8,049 bases of DNA from JAFDVL01 sp043775925 (GTDB lineage Bacteria; Acidobacteriota; Blastocatellia; RBC074). This document shows, in pieces, positions 1 to 5,281 of this stretch. The position numbers and the translations under genes were made by a program. The stretch's first letter is position 1. Each line of letters begins with the position of its first letter. The stretch spans positions 1 through 8,049 of the forward strand of contig JAYVRW010000050.1 in the NCBI GenBank assembly GCA_043775925.1, written 5' to 3'. Below the pieces are notes generated by a model. That model searched no databases. It saw nothing but the letters and a program-made list of their open reading frames with translations, and had not been told where the DNA came from.

Positions 1-744
1 AGGAACGCGAGGCGTCTTGGTGTCAACGATGAAGCTCTTGATGCAAGAACCGCTGAAAGGTGAGCTGTAGCTGCCTGGCTTTTCGCCATCGTTGTACGCC
101 ACACCGATTCCATCTTGAGTTGAACCAGCCATTCCGCTGATCACGCTACCACGGAGAGAAGCAACAATGATGCGCTGTCCGACTGAATCATTCGGGCTTT
201 GGATTTCAGCCACGTGTTGCGTTGGCAGTTTATCAAGTCCAGCACCGTCAAAGTTCAAGATCGCTGACATACCATCAGCTGCGAGGGTGGCAGGAGCGCC
301 GAAAGCCCAGAAAGCTTCTGCGCCGTAGTTGCCAACATAGTTGCCATCGTTGACGAAAGCGTTGCCGATCAGGCCATTGTTCTTGGTTGGGACGCCATTG
401 CTATCAACCGCGACGGCCAGTAAGTAGCCTGTGTTTTCCGGATCATACTCAGAAGCGAGGAAAGACTGGCTGGCATTTGCTGTTAAGCAGATGTATTGAT
501 CAGCCTGGTTGCAGCTTGCATCAATGAAGAACATGTGAACAATGGCGTAATCGTTGCCAGTGTTGCTAATGGTTAAGCGTGTGTCAGAACCGCTCTTTGA
601 GTTGTAGTATGGGAAAGCCAGAACTGAACCAGCTTTCTGATCGCTGACGCCAACGTTGGCGGGAGGATTACCGGCTAAAGCTGAAGCGGCCAACACGATG
701 AGGGCGGCTAACGCAAAGAATAAACGTGAGAATTGTGAGGTCAT
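1..744 (-). CDS. Secreted protein of unknown function, 3' end beyond the window
   Basis: I read an uninterrupted frame of 248 codons from the ATG at 744 to the window edge; the C-terminus is missing. Residues 1-24 form a Sec signal peptide: a short polar start with Arg7, a hydrophobic core (about 8-20), and an ASALA|GN cleavage site after residue 24. The mature part is rich in Gly, Asn, Ser and aromatics and looks like alternating beta strands (LAFPYYNS at 42-49, TRLTISNTGN at 55-64, YLLAVAVDSNG at 107-117, GAEAFWAFGAP at 141-151). Cys78 and Cys86 could form a disulfide outside the cytoplasm, and Cys234 is a third. There is no membrane helix after the signal peptide and no catalytic motif I recognise. 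From memory it resembles a recurring secreted acidobacterial family with GYxxAVAVDxxGxP and GAEA motifs; that is recollection, not a search. The start is supported by AAGGAG 8 nt upstream. It lies downstream of the kinase gene on the same strand, but the 372-nt gap suggests its own transcript. Confidence 0.85.
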   Translation of the reverse strand, partial: MTSQFSRLFFALAALIVLAASALAGNPPANVGVSDQKAGSVLAFPYYNSKSGSDTRLTISNTGNDYAIVHMFFIDASCNQADQYICLTANASQSFLASEYDPENTGYLLAVAVDSNGVPTKNNGLIGNAFVNDGNYVGNYGAEAFWAFGAPATLAADGMSAILNFDGAGLDKLPTQHVAEIQSPNDSVGQRIIVASLRGSVISGMAGSTQDGIGVAYNDGEKPGSYSSPFSGSCIKSFIVDTKTPRVP

Positions 745-752
745 GTGAGTTA

Positions 753-758
753 CTCCTT
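753..758 (-). promoter_or_regulatory. Strong Shine-Dalgarno of the secreted-protein gene
   Basis: The minus strand reads AAGGAG, then 8 nt, then the ATG at 744. This is close to ideal and fixes the start. It contrasts with the very weak sites of rimP and nusA on the plus strand. Confidence 0.85.
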
Positions 759-810
759 AAGAAAGTAAAAAGTGTTAATCGTGAAATGTTAGCGAGAAGA
801 GTGAATGAAA

Positions 811-881
811 GAGACGGAACCTGATAGCTGCGAACACGGGCCGAAATCGGGGGTCATGCGTACAGCTATCAGATTCATCTC
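811..881 (-). promoter_or_regulatory. Long imperfect hairpin in the probable 5' leader of the secreted-protein gene
   Basis: Positions 863-872 (CAGCTATCAG) are the exact reverse complement of 821-830 (CTGATAGCTG). In minus-strand RNA the stem extends through a U-G pair (873/820) and three more pairs (874-876 with 817-819). After a small 1x2 internal loop it gains four GAGA/UCUC pairs (878-881 with 811-814), giving about 18 bp. The 32-nt apical segment contains CCGATTTCGG, a small nested hairpin. No T-run follows on the minus strand, so it is not a classical terminator. It ends 66 nt before the start codon, which suits an mRNA-stabilising or regulatory leader structure. I do not recognise a known riboswitch. 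Confidence 0.55.
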
Positions 882-917
882 CGAACAACAATCGAATCTT
901 TTCAAACTAACCTCTGA

Positions 918-935
918 GTCCGACTTCTTTCGGAC
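918..935. repeat. Perfect palindrome, 6-bp arms, 6-nt spacer
   Basis: GTCCGA (918-923) and TCGGAC (930-935) are reverse complements around CTTCTT. It lies upstream of the long hairpin and could be an operator or a small leader hairpin of the minus-strand gene. No T-run follows on either strand, so it is not an intrinsic terminator. With 6-bp arms chance cannot be excluded. Confidence 0.35.
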
Positions 936-1096
936 GTGCTATGTAAAGCGGTAATAGCGAAAGCCTTCCAGTTTTTTATGGAGAATTATTTGACGTGAGG
1001 AGTAAGGGTAGCTTTTACAATGAGATAGGTAGTGCAGTAGAACCTGCCGAGGCGATTGACTGAGTTTCGCCACGGAATAGTTGATGTGAAATTCGG

Positions 1097-1117
1097 GGAC
1101 AGGCGAGACGCTTGTCC
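1097..1117. repeat. REP-like palindrome overlapping the kinase stop codon
   Basis: GGACAGGCG (1097-1105), AGA, CGCTTGTCC (1109-1117): 9-bp arms with a single difference, which is a G-U pair in plus-strand RNA and an A-C mismatch in minus-strand RNA. The right end shares one base with the kinase TAG (1117-1119). From memory, palindromes of the form GACAGGCG-AGA-CGCCTGTC recur between genes in several bacterial phyla, Acidobacteriota included; I could not check copy number. It might act as a 3' hairpin protecting the kinase mRNA. No T-run follows on the minus strand, so it is not a standard terminator. Confidence 0.5.
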
Positions 1118-3006
1118 TACCTTTCGTTCCAGCGCACTACTTCCTGCCGTCTTGAAGTTAGATCAAGACGAGGCATCCAGCGGACTACCAATGAAACGTC
1201 GCCGTCTCCAAATACACGCAGGACTAATTTACGCCATTTGTTGCCGGGGCTGGGAGGTTCAATGATGCCAATGCGTTTACGGAAGGTTGGTGGAATTTCC
1301 ACGCTGCCGGGAGTGCCCGGCATGTCTAAGGTAATTTCACGAACTCCATTAACCCTTCCTTGCCAGGCAAAAACTTTTGGTTCGGGGAGAGGCATTATTT
1401 CAGTCGGACGTTGCGGTTGATCCTGACGTTTCCAGCCAGCGTTATCAGGCGGCGCGGGAGTTTTGGCCTGAATGATTGCTGGCGTAGGCGTCGGGCGCGG
1501 CGTTGGTTCCGGTATTGGCGGTAACTGTCTGGGGATTTCTGTTCGCACTGGTGGTGTTACTTGTTTTGAGATGCTTGCCGGGACAGATTTTTCAAGGACA
1601 GGCTTGGCAGTTTTGGGTCGAATCACTTCAGATAATGTCGCCAGAATTGAGGACGGCTTTTCGACAGTTTCTTCGACTGCAATTTGTTTTATCGGAGCTG
1701 ACCTGCGCGGCGCGATGACATCAGGCCTCAGCGTCGGCGTTACCGTTGGCGACGAATTGCTTTCTAGTAAAACGGATGGTGAAGTTACTGGTTGAAAGAA
1801 CCAGCCAAGCGCGGCAACACTGGCGAGTAAAAAGGTAGCGATCACGGCGGCGCGGCGAAAGGATTTTGGTTGCGGCGCGGCAGGTGGCTCAATTTCTATC
1901 AGATTTATTGACGGAGCAATTTCTGGCAGCGGTTGTGGTGCTGCATTCGCGGTAAGCAATTGAAAGACTTCAGTGCCGGAAGGTTCCTGTGTTTCAATTG
2001 ATTGAATGACAGGAATTTCCAGACGAGCAGTGATGGCGCGTAATTCGCCGGAGAGTTCTTCAATACTGGAATGACGTGTGTTTGGTTCACGCGCCATCGC
2101 CCGAAGAATTAACGCTTCAAATTGTAAAGGTAAATCAGGAACCAGATCGCGTGGGCGAATTGGCTCTCCGCGTAGTTGTTTCAAGGCGATTTCAGTTGCA
2201 CTGCGTCCGGCAAAAGGTTTTTGCCCCGTGACCATTTCGTAGAGCGTGACTCCCAGCGAATAAATATCGGCGCGATGATCTACAATTAAGTTTTGGGATT
2301 GCTCCGGCGAAGCGTATCCGGGAGTCCCGACCATGATTGCATGTTGCGTATAGGTTCTGACTCCGGCAGATTTCGGGAATTTGGCGATTCCGAAATCAAT
2401 TAATTTCACCGCTGGAGCGTTAGCCGAATGTCCGTCACAAAGAAAAATATTTCTTGGCGTCAGGTCACGATGAACGATGCCGCGTGCGTGGATCAGCTTG
2501 AGTCCGTGCGCGACTTCGGCGGCGATTTCCCCGGCCTCAAGGTACGGCAGGCGTCCTTTATCATTTAGTTCATCACGAAGCGTTCTCCCGTGCAGCAACT
2601 CCATGACGACATAGCGCAAATCATCCGAAATCGCATCCGATGAATAAACTTTGACGATGTTCGGATGATTGATATTCAGCAACGCGGCGACTTCGCGTTT
2701 CATTCGATCATTCATTTCTGCCCAGTATTGCCGGGCATCTGCCAGCTCAGACGGCGAATTGAATTCAGTTTGGATGAGATGACGCGGGTCGCTGATTTTG
2801 ACGACTACCGGCGAATCGTGAAGTAAATCAACTGCGGCAAAAACGGTTGAGAGTCCGCCTTCGCTGAGGTAACGATAAATTAAAAAACGGTCATTGAGTG
2901 TTTTATGAATCAGGCTCTCGAAATCGGGTGAATTCGGATGCTGACAATTTTGACAAAATACGCCAAGGCGTAACACTTCGCTTGAGCATCGGGTGCAGCG
3001 TTTCAT
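1117..3006 (-). CDS. Membrane-anchored Ser/Thr protein kinase (PknB-like) with N-terminal zinc ribbon
   Basis: A 629-residue Hanks-type kinase, predicted to phosphorylate Ser/Thr on cytoplasmic targets using ATP. Order: zinc ribbon with Cys4/Cys7 and Cys18/Cys21; kinase domain about 41-325; a single membrane helix about 386-404 preceded by Arg384-Arg385; Pro/Thr-rich linker about 405-545 with PTPRPTPTPA; C-terminal module about 546-629 predicted outside the cytoplasm. Kinase landmarks seen: nucleotide loop SEGGLSTVF (48-56), Lys70 (VVVK), helix-C Glu105, HRD 179-181 with Asn186, DFG 204-206, GTPGYASPE 227-235, Asp247 and Arg311. All catalytic residues are present, so it should be active. Two oddities: the usual Lys after HRDL is Thr183 (HRDLTPRN), and the Lys70-Glu105 stretch is longer than usual. 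The C-terminal module has alternating strands and no PASTA motif, and I do not recognise it. The start at 3006 has AGGAG 7 nt upstream. It is divergent from rimP; its partner and signal are unknown. Confidence 0.93.
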   Translation of the reverse strand: MKRCTRCSSEVLRLGVFCQNCQHPNSPDFESLIHKTLNDRFLIYRYLSEGGLSTVFAAVDLLHDSPVVVKISDPRHLIQTEFNSPSELADARQYWAEMNDRMKREVAALLNINHPNIVKVYSSDAISDDLRYVVMELLHGRTLRDELNDKGRLPYLEAGEIAAEVAHGLKLIHARGIVHRDLTPRNIFLCDGHSANAPAVKLIDFGIAKFPKSAGVRTYTQHAIMVGTPGYASPEQSQNLIVDHRADIYSLGVTLYEMVTGQKPFAGRSATEIALKQLRGEPIRPRDLVPDLPLQFEALILRAMAREPNTRHSSIEELSGELRAITARLEIPVIQSIETQEPSGTEVFQLLTANAAPQPLPEIAPSINLIEIEPPAAPQPKSFRRAAVIATFLLASVAALGWFFQPVTSPSVLLESNSSPTVTPTLRPDVIAPRRSAPIKQIAVEETVEKPSSILATLSEVIRPKTAKPVLEKSVPASISKQVTPPVRTEIPRQLPPIPEPTPRPTPTPAIIQAKTPAPPDNAGWKRQDQPQRPTEIMPLPEPKVFAWQGRVNGVREITLDMPGTPGSVEIPPTFRKRIGIIEPPSPGNKWRKLVLRVFGDGDVSLVVRWMPRLDLTSRRQEVVRWNER

Positions 3007-3013
3007 GCATCAT

Positions 3014-3018
3014 CTCCT
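3014..3018 (-). promoter_or_regulatory. Shine-Dalgarno of the kinase gene
   Basis: The minus strand has AGGAG, 7 nt, then the ATG at 3006. Two further ATGs sit in the spacer directly after AGGAG but are out of frame and too close to it, so 3006 is the start. Confidence 0.8.
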
Positions 3019-3019
3019 G

Positions 3020-3034
3020 ATTGTCGTTGACAAT
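3020..3034. promoter_or_regulatory. 15-bp palindrome beside the kinase RBS, possible operator
   Basis: ATTGTC-GTT-GACAAT is a perfect 6-bp inverted repeat around a 3-bp centre, in the divergent region one base upstream of the kinase Shine-Dalgarno. Its size and symmetry suit a dimeric repressor site, or a small hairpin near the ribosome site. No regulator is encoded nearby, so its role is inference. Confidence 0.35.
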
Positions 3035-3060
3035 TAAGGGGTATAAAAAGAGGTAAATGA

Positions 3061-3066
3061 AGTATA
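3061..3066 (-). promoter_or_regulatory. Candidate -10 box for the kinase gene
   Basis: The minus strand reads TATACT, five of six matches to TATAAT, about 55 nt upstream of the kinase start. No good -35 lies 16-18 nt upstream, so the call is weak. Confidence 0.25.
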
Positions 3067-3133
3067 GACGAAATCAGACTTGACCGCTACGGGAAAGAGC
3101 TACTTTTCTAAATATCACGCAGAGCTTGCTTTA

Positions 3134-3202
3134 TGCCCGGCTCTCAGCTACCATCCTCGGTTTAATGGAGTGGGCACAATGCCCACTTTTTTACTTATGG
3201 GC
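3134..3202 (+). promoter_or_regulatory. Putative attenuator: four mutually complementary segments around the terminator
   Basis: Four segments alternate in complementarity: 1, TGCCC (3134-3138); 2, GGGCA (3172-3176); 3, TGCCC (3180-3184), continuing to GCCCA (3181-3185); 4, TGGGC (3198-3202). Pairing 2:3 forms the terminator. Pairing 1:2 or 3:4 would break it. The alternative stems are only about 5 bp (1:2 may gain one G-U pair) against 8 bp for the terminator, so they would need help from a protein, a ligand or a ribosome. The operon encodes NusA, a plausible effector, but that is inference. Confidence 0.4.
3169..3192 (+). terminator. Intrinsic terminator in the rimP leader
   Basis: AGTGGGCA (3169-3176), loop CAA, TGCCCACT (3180-3187): a perfect 8-bp GC-rich stem that runs directly into TTTTTT (3187-3192). 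It points along the plus strand only; the minus-strand side has no T-run. The only gene upstream is the divergent kinase, so no plus-strand gene needs terminating. It starts 63 nt before the rimP ATG, so the likely roles are premature termination (attenuation) of the rimP-nusA-infB transcript, or the end of an unannotated small RNA. Confidence 0.8.
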
Positions 3203-3235
3203 TATTGTTGCCATTTAAAGTTAGTTTTTGCATGA
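3197..3235 (+). other. Possible 12-codon upstream ORF overlapping the rimP start
   Basis: ATG at 3197 opens MGYCCHLKLVFA and stops at TGA 3233-3235, sharing ATGA with the rimP ATG at 3232. Such an overlap is typical of translational coupling. No Shine-Dalgarno precedes it, since the terminator T-run is there, and a 12-codon frame can arise by chance. Confidence 0.2.
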
Positions 3236-3696
3236 GTCTGGATCCGCGCATCAGTGAAATTATCGAACGTGTCGCTTTACGCGAAGAGCTTGAATACGTC
3301 CACGCCGAATTGGTCGGCGGGAGCGGGAATGGGATTCTGCGAATTTTTATTGATAAGCCGGGTGGTGTCACTCACGAAGATTGCGCGGCAGTGAGTGAGC
3401 AGGTTGGGTTAATCCTTGATGTTGAGGATTTGATCCCTTACCACTATACTTTGGAAGTTTCTTCCCCGGGATTGGCTCGTGGCTTGTATAAGCCCAACGA
3501 TTATGAACGCTTTGCAGGTCTTCCAGCACATATTAAATTACTAACTCCGTTGGATGGGCAACGAAATTTTCACGGAATTTTGATTGGTTTGGACAAGGAA
3601 GGCACAATGGCAGCTTTACTGGATGATGAAAAAGGGCAGCGACATCGCTTGCCATTAGATCAGATTGCTAAAGCTAATGTTGAAATTGAACCGTAA
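3232..3696 (+). CDS. rimP: Ribosome maturation factor RimP
   Basis: RimP (formerly YhbC) binds the 30S subunit in the cytoplasm and helps assemble its head region before translation. The protein has 154 residues, the usual length. The N-terminal domain (about 1-82) ends in the family signature YTLEVSSPGLARGL, preceded by LRIFIDKPGGVTHEDCAAVS; an SH3-like C-terminal domain follows (about 84-152). I chose ATG 3232, giving MSLDPRISEII, because it matches where the family normally begins. An in-frame TTG at 3205 would add nine residues with no homology signal. No Shine-Dalgarno lies before either start. It is the first gene of the rimP-nusA-infB cluster, and nusA begins 60 nt downstream. A terminator-like hairpin ends about 40 nt upstream, so the cluster may be controlled by attenuation. 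Confidence 0.93.
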   Translation: MSLDPRISEIIERVALREELEYVHAELVGGSGNGILRIFIDKPGGVTHEDCAAVSEQVGLILDVEDLIPYHYTLEVSSPGLARGLYKPNDYERFAGLPAHIKLLTPLDGQRNFHGILIGLDKEGTMAALLDDEKGQRHRLPLDQIAKANVEIEP

Positions 3697-3756
3697 AAAT
3701 GAGCAGAGCGATTGAGCAGGAATCATTCGACTCTTTACTATTAATTTTTATTTTTG

Positions 3757-5229
3757 ATGACCATGAACGCTACCAGTTCCATTGCACAAAACATCGAAGC
3801 ACTCAGCAAAGAGAAAAACATTGATTCACAGGTGATTTTCTCCGCGATTGAAGACGCCGTAGTCTCGGCTGCGCGCAAACAATTCAAGACCGGCGAAGAT
3901 TTACGCGCTCGTTACAATGCTGACACAGGTACGATTGAGCTTTACGCGATCAAGACTGTGGTTGAAGTCATTGAGAATGAAGCGGTGGAGATGTCTCTCG
4001 AAGAAGCCGTCAACGAGGTCGGAGAAGGTGTCGAAGCCGGCGATATGCTGGAAATGCCCCGCCCGATGGAAGACTTGGGGCGAATTGCCGCGCAAACCGC
4101 CAAGCAAATCATCCTCCAAAAAGTCCGCGAAGCCGAGCGTAACAACGTCTACGAAGAATATATTGGCAAAGTCGGTGAATTGATTAATGGCTTTGTGAAG
4201 CGCTTTGAAGGTGGACGCATGATTATTGATATGGGCAACGGTCTGGAAGCCGTTATGCCAAAAAATCAACAATCACGCACTGAAACTTTTACGCAGGGCG
4301 AACGCGTTCGGGTCGTGATTCACGATGTTCACCGCGAAGCTAAAGGTCCTCAAGTCGAAGTTTCAAGAACTGACCCGGAATTGGTCAAGCGCCTTTTTGA
4401 AATGGAAGTCCCTGAAATTTACGACGGAACCGTAGTGATTAAAGCGGCGGTACGCGAACCGGGCGACCGCGCAAAAATTGCGGTTGTTTCCAACGAACGC
4501 GATGTTGATCCGGTCGGAGCCTGCGTCGGAATGAAAGGTTCACGTGTTCAATCTATTATCCGCGAACTACGCGGTGAAAAAATTGACATCATTGAATGGT
4601 CTGAAGACCCGGCAATTTTTGCGGCGAATGCTTTATCTCCTGCGAAAGTCAGCAAAGTTGCGGTGCTGGATTTTGAAGATAAAAAATTACAAGTCACTGT
4701 GGATACCGAGCAGCAGAGCCTCGCTATTGGTAAGCGTGGACAGAATGTTCGTCTGGCTGCACGGTTAGTTGGATGGGATATTGATATTCGCAGCGAAGAA
4801 GATATGAAGCGCGAAATCGCTCATCAGATGGAGCAAATGCTGACTGCCGAAGTTGTGCCAGTCACGTTCATTGAAGGTATTACGCCAAATGATTCCGCGA
4901 TTTTGTCTGAACATGGCATTGAGACGATTGAGCAACTGGCGGCTGCCAATGTGGACGATCTCTGCGATTGGCTTGATCTCAGTTATGACGATGCTGAAGA
5001 AATGATCGGCATGGTTGGTGAAATCGTGGCTGTTCGGGCAGCGGCCTTAGCTGAGGAAGAAGCTGCTAAAGCAGCCGAAAGTCACATCGCAAATATGGGG
5101 GAAGCGATCAGCGCCGAACCTGCTGATGTCGAAGCTGAAACACCTGTTGCAGCTCATCCCGCCAAAGCGGAAGAAACCGAAGTGAAAGAAAATAATGACG
5201 AAGCTAAGGCGGAAGATGGTGAAGACTAA
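3757..5229 (+). CDS. nusA: Transcription termination/antitermination factor NusA
   Basis: NusA binds RNA polymerase and nascent RNA and modulates pausing, intrinsic and Rho-dependent termination and rRNA antitermination. With the start at 3757 it has 490 residues. Order: N-terminal polymerase-binding domain (about 1-130), S1 domain (about 139-203; GELINGFVKRFEGG, then GNGLEAVMP), KH1 with DPVGACVGMKGSRV (GMKG at 258-261), KH2 with LAIGKRGQNVRLAARL (GKRG at 325-328). A helix-hairpin-helix-like segment follows (about 365-428; ILSEHGIETIEQLAA), then a strongly acidic Ala/Glu-rich tail (about 430-490). The one visible C-terminal repeat plus acidic tail differs from the two acidic repeats of E. 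coli NusA. TTG 3754, ATG 3757 and ATG 3763 are all in frame; I prefer 3757, but 3763 is possible. No Shine-Dalgarno is visible: the start follows a T/A-rich stretch. infB begins 52 nt after the stop, with no ylxR or ylxQ between them. Confidence 0.95.
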   Translation: MTMNATSSIAQNIEALSKEKNIDSQVIFSAIEDAVVSAARKQFKTGEDLRARYNADTGTIELYAIKTVVEVIENEAVEMSLEEAVNEVGEGVEAGDMLEMPRPMEDLGRIAAQTAKQIILQKVREAERNNVYEEYIGKVGELINGFVKRFEGGRMIIDMGNGLEAVMPKNQQSRTETFTQGERVRVVIHDVHREAKGPQVEVSRTDPELVKRLFEMEVPEIYDGTVVIKAAVREPGDRAKIAVVSNERDVDPVGACVGMKGSRVQSIIRELRGEKIDIIEWSEDPAIFAANALSPAKVSKVAVLDFEDKKLQVTVDTEQQSLAIGKRGQNVRLAARLVGWDIDIRSEEDMKREIAHQMEQMLTAEVVPVTFIEGITPNDSAILSEHGIETIEQLAAANVDDLCDWLDLSYDDAEEMIGMVGEIVAVRAAALAEEEAAKAAESHIANMGEAISAEPADVEAETPVAAHPAKAEETEVKENNDEAKAEDGED

Positions 5230-5281
5230 AGGTTGGAGTGTGTTGTTCGTTATTCGTCGCCGGAACTAATTGGAAATCTAA

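Larger units (their letters stand above)
745..1116. other. Gene-free interval between the secreted-protein and kinase genes
   Basis: About 370 nt with no ORF that looks like a protein; short frames here run into the antisense of the kinase and show no domain or RBS. It contains the Shine-Dalgarno (753-758), a long imperfect hairpin (811-881), a perfect 6-bp palindrome (918-935) and a REP-like palindrome at the kinase stop (1097-1117). A promoter for the secreted gene should lie here, but I found no convincing -35/-10 pair on the minus strand. No intrinsic terminator with a T-run follows the kinase gene. Confidence 0.7.

Noticed and set aside
990..1021. TTGACG and TACAAT as a plus-strand promoter
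   Set aside because: The spacer is 20 bp, too long for a standard promoter, and it would only read into the antisense of the kinase.
1056..1795. Open frames on the plus strand across the kinase gene
   Set aside because: They lie antisense to a well-supported kinase, have no Shine-Dalgarno and encode low-complexity sequence without motifs.
3027..3047. TTGACA and TATAAA as the rimP operon promoter
   Set aside because: Only 9 bp separate them; using TTGTCG at 3021 gives 15 bp, still short with a poor hexamer.
3057..3083. Eight-codon ORF MKYRRNQT with GAGG just upstream
   Set aside because: GAGG is only 3 nt from the ATG and the frame is too short to separate from chance.
3085..3168. A tRNA gene ahead of rimP, as metY in E. 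coli
   Set aside because: No cloverleaf, T-loop GTTCRA motif or acceptor pairing could be found in the leader.
3205..3231. TTG start extending RimP by nine residues
   Set aside because: The added residues are not part of the family and ATG 3232 gives the usual N-terminus.
3901..4272. Minus-strand open frames within nusA and infB
   Set aside because: They are shadows of strongly conserved plus-strand genes; translations are Ser/Thr/Ala-rich and match no domain.
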